The position numbers and the translations under genes were made by a program. A stretch of DNA of 64,000 nucleotides from an uncultured Chitinophagaceae bacterium (GTDB lineage Bacteria; Bacteroidota; Bacteroidia; Chitinophagales; Chitinophagaceae): NCBI GenBank assembly GCA_937873715.1, contig CALMYJ010000003.1, positions 552,886-616,885 of the forward strand, read 5' to 3'. Each line of letters starts with the position of its first letter. Positions within the stretch are counted from its first letter, which is position 1. Shown here in pieces: positions 42,779 to 52,323 of this stretch. The notes beneath the pieces were generated by a model. That model ran no database searches. It worked only from the letters and a program-made list of their open reading frames with translations, and was not told where the DNA came from.

Positions 42779-44506
42779 ATGCCAGATACCTCAAATATTC
42801 ATATCAATGCCGGCGGCAATGCAGGTAATACTTTCGATGCCATTGTAATTGGCAGCGGTATCAGTGGTGGCTGGGCTGCAAAAGAGCTATGCGATAAAGG
42901 ATTAAAAACATTAGTACTCGAAAGAGGCAGAGATATACAGCATATTAAAGACTATCCCACAGCAACTTTATCCCGGTGGGAGTTGCCGCACCGGGGAAAT
43001 ATTACCCAACAAACGCTTACGGCCAACCCGTTAATTTCAAAAGCCGCAGGCTATGATGAAGCCACACAACATTTTTTTATACAGGATGCCGACCATCCCT
43101 ATATACAGGAAAAACCGTTCGACTGGATACGGGGCTACCAGGTGGGCGGCAAATCGCTTACCTGGGGCCGGGCCTGTGCCCGGTGGAGTCCTTATGATTT
43201 TGAAATGCCGGAACGTGATGGATACGGCCAGTCGTTCCCGTTAGCCTACAATGATATCAAAAACTGGTACAGCCATGTAGAAAAATTTATTGGTGTTACC
43301 GGTAATAAAGATGGCATACCATCCATGCCTGATGGTGAATTTTTGCCGCCGTATGAATTAAATATGGTGGAAAAGCATTTGCAAAAAACCATCAAAGAAA
43401 AATTTAACCGCCATTATGTACCCGGCCGCTGGGCACATATCACCGAGCCACTGGCCATACATCTTGCACAAAACCGCACCCAATGCCTTAACCGCAATTT
43501 GTGTATGCGTGGCTGTCCGCTTGGTGGCTACTTCAGTTCGGTAAGCAGCACTTTGCCCTGGGCAAAAAAAACAGGCAATCTTACCATACGTCCTCATGCC
43601 GTTGTACATTCTATTATTTATGATGAACAAAAGCAAACGGCAGTTGGGGTGAGGGTGATAGATGCCAACACAAAAGCAGCAACGGAGTATTTTGCCCGTA
43701 TCATTTTTGTAAATGCCTCTGCCTTAAACAGTAATTTAATTTTATTGAATTCCACATCCGGACGCTTTCCTGATGGATTGGGAAACGATAATGGTACGCT
43801 GGGCAAATACATTTGTTTTCATAACTACCGGGGAAGCATGTGGGGGTATGTGGAGGGTTTTGATAACTGGTATTATAAAGTTTCAAAGCCGGTGGAATGT
43901 ATTATGGCCAACTTCAGTAATGTAGAAAAGAGAGATAAAGACTTTGTTGGCGGCTATGTAATTTATTCCGGCGCCAGCCGGGAAAAATTTAATGAAGCTG
44001 CCGCACCCGAACCGGTTGGCGCAGCTTTTAAAGAAGCCTTATGCCAGCCCGGCCGCTGGAGTGTATATATGTACATGCAGGGCGAAACAATAGCAAAAGA
44101 AACTAACCATGTAAGGCTGAGCGCTGATACAAAAGACCGGTGGGGTATTCCCCAACTCATTACATCGGTAAGCTATGACGACAATGACGATAAGATGGTC
44201 AATAATTTTTTACAGCAGGGGCAGGCCATGCTTGAGGCAGCGGGGGTAAAGCAAATAACAACTCATGACAGTATGCAGGCGCCCGGCCTCGATATTCATG
44301 AAATGGGCGGATGCCGTATGGGAAAAAATTCGGCAACCTCCATGCTCAACGAATGGAACCAAATGCACCATTGCAAAAATGTATTTGTAACCGATGGCGC
44401 CTGTATGACCAGTACCGGTAGCCAGAGCCCGTCGATATTGTATATGGCATTTACGGCGAGGGCGGTTAGCCATGCAGTGGAAGAAATGAAAAAAGGCAAT
44501 TTGTAA
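42779..44506 (+). CDS. GMC-family FAD-dependent sugar oxidoreductase
   Basis: 575 residues from the ATG at 42779 (an in-frame TTG is two codons earlier). FAD site DAIVIGSGISGGWAAKEL (GxGxxG, about 25), GMC signature region YQVGGKSLTWGRACARWS, and C-terminal DIHEMGGCRMG with the active-site His, then TGSQSPSILYMAFTARAV. Belongs to the group that includes gluconate 2-dehydrogenase and glucoside-3-dehydrogenase large subunits. Those are usually Tat-hitchhikers of a small subunit-3 protein. Neither a signal peptide nor a subunit-3 gene is present here. Likely oxidises a sugar C3 or C2 hydroxyl and donates electrons to a cytochrome. Confidence 0.88.
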   Translation: MPDTSNIHINAGGNAGNTFDAIVIGSGISGGWAAKELCDKGLKTLVLERGRDIQHIKDYPTATLSRWELPHRGNITQQTLTANPLISKAAGYDEATQHFFIQDADHPYIQEKPFDWIRGYQVGGKSLTWGRACARWSPYDFEMPERDGYGQSFPLAYNDIKNWYSHVEKFIGVTGNKDGIPSMPDGEFLPPYELNMVEKHLQKTIKEKFNRHYVPGRWAHITEPLAIHLAQNRTQCLNRNLCMRGCPLGGYFSSVSSTLPWAKKTGNLTIRPHAVVHSIIYDEQKQTAVGVRVIDANTKAATEYFARIIFVNASALNSNLILLNSTSGRFPDGLGNDNGTLGKYICFHNYRGSMWGYVEGFDNWYYKVSKPVECIMANFSNVEKRDKDFVGGYVIYSGASREKFNEAAAPEPVGAAFKEALCQPGRWSVYMYMQGETIAKETNHVRLSADTKDRWGIPQLITSVSYDDNDDKMVNNFLQQGQAMLEAAGVKQITTHDSMQAPGLDIHEMGGCRMGKNSATSMLNEWNQMHHCKNVFVTDGACMTSTGSQSPSILYMAFTARAVSHAVEEMKKGNL

Positions 44507-44512
44507 AATATA

Positions 44513-44562
44513 GCCGCAGATGTGCAGATTACTTTAATAATTCTTATCTGCGCATCTGCGGC
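44513..44562 (+). repeat. Palindromic repeat GCCGCAGATG(T/C)GCAGAT ... ATCTGCGCATCTGCGGC
   Basis: A 17-bp inverted repeat (44513-44529 against 44546-44562, 16 of 17 pairs) with a 16-base loop, between the GMC stop and the GH43-like start. The segment 44536-44563 recurs at 44601-44628 with one mismatch, inside the next gene. Confidence 0.85.
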
Positions 44563-44574
44563 CAAAAATAAAAT

Positions 44575-46317
44575 ATGAAAAAGCTAATCTTGTCAATCGC
44601 AATAATTCTTGTCTGCGCATCTGCGGCCTACGCACAGCAAAAAACCTATTGTAACCCCATCAATATCGATTACGGCTATACGCCACATCCCTCTTTTACC
44701 GATTGGGGCAGGCACAGGGCTACGGCCGACCCTGTGGTGGTCAACTACAAAGGCGATTATTATTTATTCAGCACCAACCAGTGGGGCTATTGGTGGAGCA
44801 ATGATATGCTTAACTGGAAGTTTATCGAAAAAAGATTTTTACGTCCGTGGAATGATACAAAAGATGAATTGTGTGCGCCAGCCGTTGGTGTTATTGGTGA
44901 TACGATGGTAGTGTTTGGCAGTACCTACACTAAAACATTTACGCTATGGGGCAGCACCGATCCAAAAGGAAACAAATGGTTTCCATTAGTAGATTCATTT
45001 GAAATTGGCGGATGGGACCCTGCTTTTTTTACAGATGATGATGGAAGGTTTTATATGTACAATGGCAGCAGCAATAACTACCCCGTATATGGCGTGGAAC
45101 TCGACCGTAAAACATTTAAACCAAAAGGAACAAGGGTACCCATGTATATTTTAGAAGCCTGGCGTTATGGCTGGCAGCGCTTTGGTGAACACATGGACAA
45201 TACTTTCCTCGATCCATTTATTGAAGGTGCCTGGATGACAAAGCATAATGGTAAATATTATTTTCAGTATGGTGCGCCGGGTACAGAAATGAGTGGTTAT
45301 GCCGATGGGGTTGTAGTAAGCAACGGGCCATTATTTGACGGCCGCCAAACATTTCCGCAAAGCGATCCTTACAGTTCCAAAATGGGTGGCTTTTCCCGTG
45401 GAGCAGGCCATGGCGCTACTTTTAAGGATAACAATAACAATTACTGGCATATTTCCACCAGCATCATCTGCGTGAAAAATACCTGGGAAAGAAGAATGGG
45501 AATATGGCCTGCCGGTTTTGATAATGATGATGTGATGTGGTGCAATGCCGCCTTTGGCGATTATCCGCTGTACCTGCCCTCGGCCATCACAAAGGAGGCC
45601 TTTCGGCCTGAATGGTATTTACTCAATTATAAAAAACCTGTTACAGTATCATCCACACTCGGCGCATTTACGTCCAATCATATTAATGACGAAAGCATCA
45701 AAACGTACTGGAGTGCAAAAACTGCGGATAAAGGCGAATGGATACAATCTGATTTAGGGAATGTATCCACAGTAAATGCTATACAAATCAATTATGCCGA
45801 CCAGGATGCGGAATTTATCGGTAAGCAAACCAATATTTATCACCAGTACAAATTGTATGCATCCGCTGATGGAAAAAAATGGACAGTGATAGCAGATAAA
45901 AGCAACAATAAAACAGATGTGCCGCATGATTATGTGGAGTTGGAAAAACCCATACAGGCCAGGTTTATTAAGCTTGAAAACATCCACATGCCTACAGGCA
46001 AATTTGCCATCAGTGGCCTTCGGGTATTTGGCAATGGTGGCGGGGCAAAGCCGGATGCTGTAAAAAATTTAATTGTATTAAGAACAGAAAAGGATAAACG
46101 CAGTGCCTATATTAAATGGAACCCGGTTGATAATGCTTTTGCTTACAACCTGTATTACGGCACAGCGCCGGATAAACTGTACAACTGCATTATGATTTAT
46201 GATGTTAATGAATACTGGTTTAAAGTAATGGACTTAAAGCAAACCTACTATTTCACTATTGAAGCCATCAACGAAAATGGCGTAAGTGCAACACCCCCAA
46301 TTGTAACTGCTGAATAA
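44575..46317 (+). CDS. GH43-like five-bladed propeller hydrolase with discoidin and Fn3-like domains
   Basis: 580 residues. Signal peptide ends AYAQ (about 21); part of it is encoded by a repeat copy. The propeller (about 25-345) shows the GH43 acid set: Asp in ATADPVVVNYKGDYYLF, Asp in GGWDPAFFTDDDG and Glu in DPFIEGAWMTKHNGKYY. A discoidin (F5/8 type C) module follows (about 355-485, YWSAKTADKGEWIQSDLG and ARFIKLENI), then a fibronectin-III-like tail (about 495-580). Likely an exo-acting arabinosidase, xylosidase or galactosidase; specificity cannot be read. The last base of its stop is the first base of the SGNH start. Confidence 0.87.
   Translation: MKKLILSIAIILVCASAAYAQQKTYCNPINIDYGYTPHPSFTDWGRHRATADPVVVNYKGDYYLFSTNQWGYWWSNDMLNWKFIEKRFLRPWNDTKDELCAPAVGVIGDTMVVFGSTYTKTFTLWGSTDPKGNKWFPLVDSFEIGGWDPAFFTDDDGRFYMYNGSSNNYPVYGVELDRKTFKPKGTRVPMYILEAWRYGWQRFGEHMDNTFLDPFIEGAWMTKHNGKYYFQYGAPGTEMSGYADGVVVSNGPLFDGRQTFPQSDPYSSKMGGFSRGAGHGATFKDNNNNYWHISTSIICVKNTWERRMGIWPAGFDNDDVMWCNAAFGDYPLYLPSAITKEAFRPEWYLLNYKKPVTVSSTLGAFTSNHINDESIKTYWSAKTADKGEWIQSDLGNVSTVNAIQINYADQDAEFIGKQTNIYHQYKLYASADGKKWTVIADKSNNKTDVPHDYVELEKPIQARFIKLENIHMPTGKFAISGLRVFGNGGGAKPDAVKNLIVLRTEKDKRSAYIKWNPVDNAFAYNLYYGTAPDKLYNCIMIYDVNEYWFKVMDLKQTYYFTIEAINENGVSATPPIVTAE
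44601..44628 (+). repeat. Repeat copy inside a signal-peptide coding sequence
   Basis: 28 bases matching 44536-44563 at 27 positions, starting AATAATTCTT and ending CTGCGGCC. It encodes part of the hydrophobic core and Ala-rich end of the signal peptide of the GH43-like protein (about residues 9-18, in the frame giving ILVCASAA). Confidence 0.85.
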
Positions 46318-46979
46318 TGAAAATACTACAGCTTATACTGGCCATATTTTGCTGCGCTGCAGTTGCTGCACAGGATGCACCGCCATTTTATGAAGAAATA
46401 CAGACCTTTAAAAAGCAGGACAGCGCCAGCTTTCCGCCAAAAAATGCCATACTCTTTGTGGGCAGTTCCTCCTTTACTTTTTGGACGGATGTGCAGGATT
46501 ATTTTCCCGGCTATACCATCATCAACCGGGGCTTTGGCGGCTCCACCCTGCAGGATGTAATACGCTATGCCCCCGATATAATTACTCCCTATAAACCAAA
46601 GCAGGTGGTAATTTACTGTGGCGAAAATGATTTGGCGTATGATGATAGTGTTACCCCCTGGCAGGTACTGCAAAGATTTAAAACTTTATTTACCATCATT
46701 CGTAAGGCATATCCTGCGGTGCCGGTAGCCTATGTATCCATGAAGCCCAGCCCTTCTCGTAAACACCTGCTGCTGAAAATGACAGAAGCCAATCTGTACA
46801 TCGAAACATTTTTAAAAAAACAAAAACAGGCAGTATTCATCGATGTTTACCACAGCATGGTGGATACCAAAGGCGAACCGCTGCCACAAATTTTTATAGA
46901 AGACAACCTGCATATGAATGCAGCAGGCTATCGCATCTGGCAACTATTAATACAACCACATTTACTGAACACACCATAA
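46317..46979 (+). CDS. Secreted SGNH/GDSL-family hydrolase (probable carbohydrate esterase)
   Basis: 220 residues with a signal peptide (ILQLILAIFCCAAVAAQ). All four SGNH blocks are present: catalytic Ser in FVGSSSFTFW, Gly in NRGFGGST, Asn in YCGENDLAY and the Asp-His pair in IEDNLHMNAAGY. Likely removes acyl groups from glycans. Starts on the stop codon of the GH43-like gene and is followed by GH3 after 11 bases, so it is in the same hydrolase operon. Confidence 0.9.
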   Translation: MKILQLILAIFCCAAVAAQDAPPFYEEIQTFKKQDSASFPPKNAILFVGSSSFTFWTDVQDYFPGYTIINRGFGGSTLQDVIRYAPDIITPYKPKQVVIYCGENDLAYDDSVTPWQVLQRFKTLFTIIRKAYPAVPVAYVSMKPSPSRKHLLLKMTEANLYIETFLKKQKQAVFIDVYHSMVDTKGEPLPQIFIEDNLHMNAAGYRIWQLLIQPHLLNTP

Positions 46980-46990
46980 AAAATCGAATA

Positions 46991-49267
46991 ATGAAAAAGT
47001 TATCTGCGCTGCTTGCTTTAGCTGTAATCATGCACACACATGCAACTGCACAAGCCATCGATGTAAAAATGAAAGTATTCATCGATGCACTGATGAAAAA
47101 AATGACACTCGAAGAAAAAATCGGCCAGCTTAACCTGCCCGGCAGTGGCGACATTGTAACCGGCCAGGCCAAAAGCAGCGATATCGGCAAAAAAATCCAG
47201 GAAGGAAAAGTAGGCGGCCTGTTTAATATAAAATCGGTAGCCAAAATAAAAGAAGTACAGCGTGTAGCCGTTGAGGAAAGCCGCTTAAAAATTCCACTCA
47301 TTTTTGGCATGGATGTAATACATGGCTACGAAACGGTGTTTCCCATACCGCTTGGGCTCAGTTGCAGTTGGGATATGAAAGCCATTGAACGCAGTGCACA
47401 AATTGCCGCACAGGAAGCCAGCGCCGATGGCATTAACTGGACGTTTAGCCCAATGGTAGATATTTGCCGGGATCCACGCTGGGGGCGTATTGCAGAGGGT
47501 AGCGGTGAAGATCCATACCTGGGAAGCGAAATTGCCAAAGCAATGGTAAGGGGGTACCAGGGCACTACCGGCAAATACAACAATAATAATATTATGGCCT
47601 GCGTAAAGCACTATGCTATGTATGGCGCTGCCGAAGCCGGAAGGGATTACAATACCACCGATATGAGCCGGGTAAGTATGTTCAACACTTACCTGCCGCC
47701 TTACAAAGCCGCTGTGGATGCCGGTGTAGGCAGTGTAATGGCTTCTTTCAACGAAGTGGATGGCATACCCGCTACTGCCAATAAATTTTTAATGACGGAT
47801 GTACTCCGTAAAATGTGGGGCTTTAAGGGTTTTGTAGTTACCGATTATACCGGCATCAACGAAATGATTGATCATGGTATGGGTGATTTGAAGCAGGTGT
47901 CGGCATTGGCCTTGAATGCCGGTATCGATATGGATATGGTAGGCGAAGGCCTGCTTACCACCTTGCAACAATCTTTGAAAGAAGGCAAGGTAACCCTTGC
48001 ACAAATTGATGCCGCCTGCAGAAGAATACTGGAAGCCAAATACAAACTTGGGCTTTTTGACAACCCGTATAAATATTGCAGTGAAGCAAGGGCTGCAGCC
48101 GAAGTATTTACCGATGCACACCGCAAAGAAGCAAGGCAAATAGCTGCCCAAACTTTTGTGTTGCTGAAGAATCAAAACAACATTTTACCCCTGCAAAAAA
48201 AAGGAACCATTGCATTGGTGGGCCCATTGGCCGATGCTAAAGAAAATATGCCGGGCACCTGGGCAGTGGCTGCCAGGTTTGATAAAGCCATTACTGTACT
48301 GGAAGGGCTGAAAGCGGTTGCAGGAAGCAAAGCCAATATTGTGTATGCCAAAGGGAGTAACCTGGATGCAGATGCAGCCTTTGAAGAAAGGGCCGGCATG
48401 TTTGGCAAAGATTTTAAAAGAGACATGCGTCCGGCACAGGAAATTATTGATGAAGCATTGAATGTAGCAAAAGATGCAGATGTAATTGTGGCTGCATTGG
48501 GCGAAAGCGCCGAGATGAGTGGCGAAAGCAGCAGCCGCAGTAATATTGAAATACCACAGGTACAAAAAGATTTACTGCAGGCCTTGCTAAAAACAGGCAA
48601 GCCCGTAGTGCTGGTATTATTTACCGGCAGGCCGCTGGCCATAAAATGGGAAAGCGAAAATGTACCGGCAATACTGAATGTGTGGTTTGGCGGCAGCGAA
48701 GCAGGCTATGCCATTGCCGATGTATTGTTTGGCGATGTTAATCCATCCGGGAAACTTACTACTACATGGCCGCAAAATATAGGGCAGGTGCCGCTATATT
48801 ATAATCATAAAAATACCGGCCGTCCATTAGGCACCTGGTTCGAAAAATTCAGGAGCAATTATTTGGATGTAAGTAACGACCCCGTATATCCCTTTGGCTT
48901 TGGGTTAAGCTACAGCAGTTTTACATACAGCGATATACGGCTTAGCAGCAATACAATAAAAGCAGGACAAGCGATTACGGCTGCCGTTACAGTTACCAAC
49001 AACAGTGCTATCGAGGGTAAAGAAGTGGTGCAGTTGTACATAAGGGATATGGTGGGCAGCATCACCCGGCCCGTGAAAGAATTAAAAGGCTTTCAAAAAA
49101 TAACATTGAAAGCGGGCGAAAGCAAAACGGTTGAGTTTAAAATTTCAGTGAATGATTTAAAATTTTATAACAGCGATTTAAAGTTTACAGCCGAGCCCGG
49201 CGATTTTAAAGTTTTCATCGGTGCTAACAGCAGGGATGTGCAGGAAGCTGGTTTTAAATTGCTGTAA
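46991..49267 (+). CDS. GH3 beta-glucosidase (BglX-like), first copy
   Basis: 758 residues with signal peptide (ending ATAQ). Two-domain GH3 plus C-terminal fibronectin-III-like domain. The nucleophile is Asp285 in GFVVTDYTG, and the substrate-binding blocks DPRWGRIAEGSGEDPYLG, KHYAMYGAAEAGRDYN and GESAEMSGESSSR are intact. Exo-acting beta-glucosidase that would finish beta-linked gluco-oligosaccharides in the periplasm. Within 11 bases of the SGNH gene and near a GH97 gene. Linkage preference cannot be told from sequence. Confidence 0.92.
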   Translation: MKKLSALLALAVIMHTHATAQAIDVKMKVFIDALMKKMTLEEKIGQLNLPGSGDIVTGQAKSSDIGKKIQEGKVGGLFNIKSVAKIKEVQRVAVEESRLKIPLIFGMDVIHGYETVFPIPLGLSCSWDMKAIERSAQIAAQEASADGINWTFSPMVDICRDPRWGRIAEGSGEDPYLGSEIAKAMVRGYQGTTGKYNNNNIMACVKHYAMYGAAEAGRDYNTTDMSRVSMFNTYLPPYKAAVDAGVGSVMASFNEVDGIPATANKFLMTDVLRKMWGFKGFVVTDYTGINEMIDHGMGDLKQVSALALNAGIDMDMVGEGLLTTLQQSLKEGKVTLAQIDAACRRILEAKYKLGLFDNPYKYCSEARAAAEVFTDAHRKEARQIAAQTFVLLKNQNNILPLQKKGTIALVGPLADAKENMPGTWAVAARFDKAITVLEGLKAVAGSKANIVYAKGSNLDADAAFEERAGMFGKDFKRDMRPAQEIIDEALNVAKDADVIVAALGESAEMSGESSSRSNIEIPQVQKDLLQALLKTGKPVVLVLFTGRPLAIKWESENVPAILNVWFGGSEAGYAIADVLFGDVNPSGKLTTTWPQNIGQVPLYYNHKNTGRPLGTWFEKFRSNYLDVSNDPVYPFGFGLSYSSFTYSDIRLSSNTIKAGQAITAAVTVTNNSAIEGKEVVQLYIRDMVGSITRPVKELKGFQKITLKAGESKTVEFKISVNDLKFYNSDLKFTAEPGDFKVFIGANSRDVQEAGFKLL

Positions 49268-49317
49268 AATCAATGTATAAAACACCGGTTTTATCTTTTA
49301 TCAACATTGCAGTCAGT

Positions 49318-51297
49318 ATGAAGTTGCTTTACTGTTTTATTGTTTTGTCTGTTGCAAATACAAGCCTGTTTGCAACAGACAGTTTGTTGGTAAGTTCCCC
49401 GGATAAAAAGATTACGGTTACAGTTTTTGTTAACAACAGCATCAGCTATACAGTTAAATATGAGGGCAACATTATACTTCAGCCATCATCAATTGATTTG
49501 GTATTGCAAAACAAGCCATCACTTTCGCATAAAATAAAACTTCAATCATACACAGTAAAAACATTTGATAACAACATCATTTCGCCGGTGCCGGAAAAAA
49601 GAAAAATTATCCGGGACAATTACAATGAATTAAAGTTAAACCTGCAGCAGCCCTACGCACTCCTCTTCCGGGTGTACAATGATGGTGTTGCTTACCGCAT
49701 CGCTACAAGTTTTAAAGACTCTATAGTTATACAAAATGAAAAAGCTGTTTTTACTTTTCAAAAGCAACAAAAAATTTTATTGCCATTAATTGATCCCGGG
49801 CAAAGAACAGATAAGTTTCACACCAGCTTTGAAGAATTATACCAGTTAAAAACAATTGACAGCTTAAGTATAGCGTCATTTGCCTACACACCGGTATTAA
49901 TTGGAGCTGCCAATGAAATTAAAGTTGCCGTTACTGAATCCGATCTTGAAGATTACCCCGGCATGTTTTTACAGGGCACCGGTTCAAATGCTATAGAAGC
50001 TTTATTTGCGCCCTACCCTTTGGCAACAGCCATTACAGACGGGGAATTTCCGCAGGAAGTAGTAACGAAGCGGGCCAGCTATATTGCCAAAACAAAAGGC
50101 ACAAGAAACTTTCCCTGGAGGGTGCTTATCGTTGCCAAAGAAGATAAGGAACTGCCCGGTTGCGATTTGCTGTACAGGCTGGCTTCGCCATCTAAAATAC
50201 AAGATGCTTCCTGGATAAACCCCGGTAAGGGAACAGACGAATGGATTATTGGTATTAATTTATTTAACGTTCCATTTAAGGCAGGCATTAATACGGCTAC
50301 CTATAAATACTATATCGATTTTGCAAAGCAATTTGGTTTGCAACGCATCATGATGGATGCAGGTTGGAGTAATTATCAAAACCTTTTTGATATCCACCCC
50401 CACATTAGTATGGATACCATTGCAGCCTACGCAAAAGCTAACGGCATAAAGCTTAGCCTTTGGACGCTTTGCTCCACGCTGGATAAGCAATTAGACAGTG
50501 CACTGGCACAGTTTAATACATGGGGGGTTGATTTTATCATGACCGATTTTATGGACAGGGACGACCAGGTGATGGTTAATTTTTATGACCGTATTTCAAA
50601 AGCCTGTGCGGATAAAAAAATCATGATTATGTTTCATGGCGCTTATCCCATGAAGGGCTATAACCGTACCTGGCCCAATAATGTAACCAGGGAAGGCGTG
50701 TTGGGCTCCGAGTATAATATATGGAGTGATAAGCCCACCCCCAGCCATAATGTAACGCTGCCGTTTACACGAATGTTGGCCGGGCCTATGGATTATGAAC
50801 CGGGTATATTGGATAATGCCACAAAAGAACAGTTTAGGCCCATCAGCAAAAAAGTAATGAGCCAGGGCACAAGATGCCATCAACTGGCAATGTTTGTAGT
50901 GTATGACAGCCCTGTACAAATTTTTTCGGGCAACCCTTCGCAGGCTATGATGGAGCCGGCATTTATGAAATTTTTAGGAGAGATACCTACTACATGGGAC
51001 GAAACAATGATACTGGAAGGTAAGGTTGGCGAATATATTGTTACGGCAAGAAGAAAAGGAACCGACTGGTGGATAGGAGGAATGGCAGGCCAGGCCGAAA
51101 AAGAAGTAGATTATCTCATTGATTTTATAACCGGCGAATATGAAGCTACCGCCTGTATAGATGGTATAAATGCAGCAGACTATCCTTCAGATTACCAGTT
51201 AAACACTTACAGCATGTATTTTGGTAGTGATAATTTGATAAAACTTAAAATGGCTGCAGGCGGCGGTTTTGTTATCAAACTAAAAAAGAAAAAATAA
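49318..51297 (+). CDS. GH97-family glycoside hydrolase, retaining (alpha-galactosidase-like) type
   Basis: 659 residues from the ATG at 49318, which begins a clear signal peptide (MKLLYCFIVLSVANTSLFA); an upstream ATG at 49273 is in frame and possible. An N-terminal beta-sandwich leads to a TIM barrel from about 250. FIMTDFMDRDDQ carries an Asp (codon at 50545) where retaining GH97 enzymes hold their nucleophile; inverting SusB-type enzymes lack it. REGVLGSEYN supplies a conserved Glu. Expected to act on an alpha-linked sugar such as alpha-galactoside. This is odd beside beta-glucan enzymes and suggests alpha-linked side chains or a separate substrate. Confidence 0.88.
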   Translation: MKLLYCFIVLSVANTSLFATDSLLVSSPDKKITVTVFVNNSISYTVKYEGNIILQPSSIDLVLQNKPSLSHKIKLQSYTVKTFDNNIISPVPEKRKIIRDNYNELKLNLQQPYALLFRVYNDGVAYRIATSFKDSIVIQNEKAVFTFQKQQKILLPLIDPGQRTDKFHTSFEELYQLKTIDSLSIASFAYTPVLIGAANEIKVAVTESDLEDYPGMFLQGTGSNAIEALFAPYPLATAITDGEFPQEVVTKRASYIAKTKGTRNFPWRVLIVAKEDKELPGCDLLYRLASPSKIQDASWINPGKGTDEWIIGINLFNVPFKAGINTATYKYYIDFAKQFGLQRIMMDAGWSNYQNLFDIHPHISMDTIAAYAKANGIKLSLWTLCSTLDKQLDSALAQFNTWGVDFIMTDFMDRDDQVMVNFYDRISKACADKKIMIMFHGAYPMKGYNRTWPNNVTREGVLGSEYNIWSDKPTPSHNVTLPFTRMLAGPMDYEPGILDNATKEQFRPISKKVMSQGTRCHQLAMFVVYDSPVQIFSGNPSQAMMEPAFMKFLGEIPTTWDETMILEGKVGEYIVTARRKGTDWWIGGMAGQAEKEVDYLIDFITGEYEATACIDGINAADYPSDYQLNTYSMYFGSDNLIKLKMAAGGGFVIKLKKKK

Positions 51298-51302
51298 GAA
51301 TC

Positions 51303-52088
51303 ATGAAAACCAGGTTGTGGATTACATTAACTTTTTTACTGGCTGGTTTTTTTTCAACAGCACAGGACAAATCCATGTTCAGGAAAGAAACTTATATATC
51401 CGGTAACGATACATTGCCTTACCGCATTTTAATGCCGCTGCATTACGATGCCTCAAAAAAATATCCGCTGGTATTGATACTACATGGCGCCGGCGAAAGG
51501 GGCAACGATAACGAAGCACAACTGGTGCATGGCGCATATTTATTTTTAAAAGATACCGTTCGTAAAAATTATCCGGCCATTGTGGTATTTCCGCAATGCC
51601 CTGCCGAAAGCTACTGGAGTAATGTGAAATTTAATTATGACAATCCGGGTGGCGCAAGAGCATTTGAATTTTTAGCAGATGCTGAGCCTACCATCGCCAT
51701 GAAGCTTGTGCAGGAACTCCTGTATAGGTTACTAAAAGAGTATGCTGTAAATAAAAAGCAGGTATATGTTGGCGGGCTTTCAATGGGTGGTATGGGTACA
51801 TTTGAAATGGTAAGAAGAAATCCCAAACTATTTGCTGCAGCATTCCCGATATGTGGGGGCGGGGCTGCTGCTACAGCACCCTTGATGAAAAAAGTTAAAT
51901 GGTGGGTATTTCATGGTGATACCGATGATGTGGTGCCTGCGTCTTTGTCAACCGAAATGGTGAACGCATTAAAAATGGCAGGCGCTGATGTTAAGTACAG
52001 TTTATACCAGGGGGTAAATCACAATAGTTGGGATAATGCTTTTGCAGAACCTGGTTTGTTACCCTGGTTGTTTTCGATACATAAATGA
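51303..52088 (+). CDS. Secreted alpha/beta-hydrolase esterase
   Basis: 261 residues with a signal peptide (ending FFSTAQ). Alpha/beta-hydrolase fold with oxyanion segment LHGAGERGND. Catalytic Ser is in GGLSMGGMGTFE (GxSxG), Asp in HGDTDDVVP and His in GVNHNSWDNAF, a complete triad. Resembles the feruloyl/acetyl-esterase or phospholipase-type hydrolases found in Bacteroidota glycan loci. Likely removes acyl decorations. Follows the GH97 gene by 5 bases and ends the operon; a repeat-rich 235-base gap follows. Confidence 0.87.
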   Translation: MKTRLWITLTFLLAGFFSTAQDKSMFRKETYISGNDTLPYRILMPLHYDASKKYPLVLILHGAGERGNDNEAQLVHGAYLFLKDTVRKNYPAIVVFPQCPAESYWSNVKFNYDNPGGARAFEFLADAEPTIAMKLVQELLYRLLKEYAVNKKQVYVGGLSMGGMGTFEMVRRNPKLFAAAFPICGGGAAATAPLMKKVKWWVFHGDTDDVVPASLSTEMVNALKMAGADVKYSLYQGVNHNSWDNAFAEPGLLPWLFSIHK

Positions 52089-52111
52089 CAGTGGCTTATT
52101 ATAGTATTTTA

Positions 52112-52128
52112 GCCGCAGATGCGCAGAT
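52112..52128 (-). repeat. ATCTGCGCATCTGCGGC repeat unit (reverse orientation)
   Basis: GCCGCAGATGCGCAGAT on the plus strand, exact reverse complement of the unit at 42280. A degenerate copy (GCAGTAGATACGCAGAT, 14 of 17) follows at 52263-52279. Confidence 0.7.
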
Positions 52129-52165
52129 TGTTAATACAGGTTTGAGTAGCTAAAGTAAAATTAGT

Positions 52166-52228
52166 ATGTTGAATGGAGTGTTGCCAATAAGGCTTAGCCA
52201 GGGCTTAAATGTTCACAGCAAAAAATAA
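52166..52228 (+). repeat. LNGASP leader-like repeat, copy B (decayed)
   Basis: An in-frame 20-codon reading frame starting ATG at 52166, reading MLNGVLPIRLSQG and ending at a TAA. Its 25-base left flank (52144-52168) matches the flank of copy C at about 20 positions, so B and C look like a 158-base tandem duplication. B carries substitutions and a stop. Confidence 0.7.
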
Positions 52229-52323
52229 TCAACGCATTAGCGGCAATGAATAATAAAAGCAGGCAGTAGATACGCAGATAAGTATATTTGAAATACATCA
52301 TGAGTAGCCAAAATAGCATAAGT

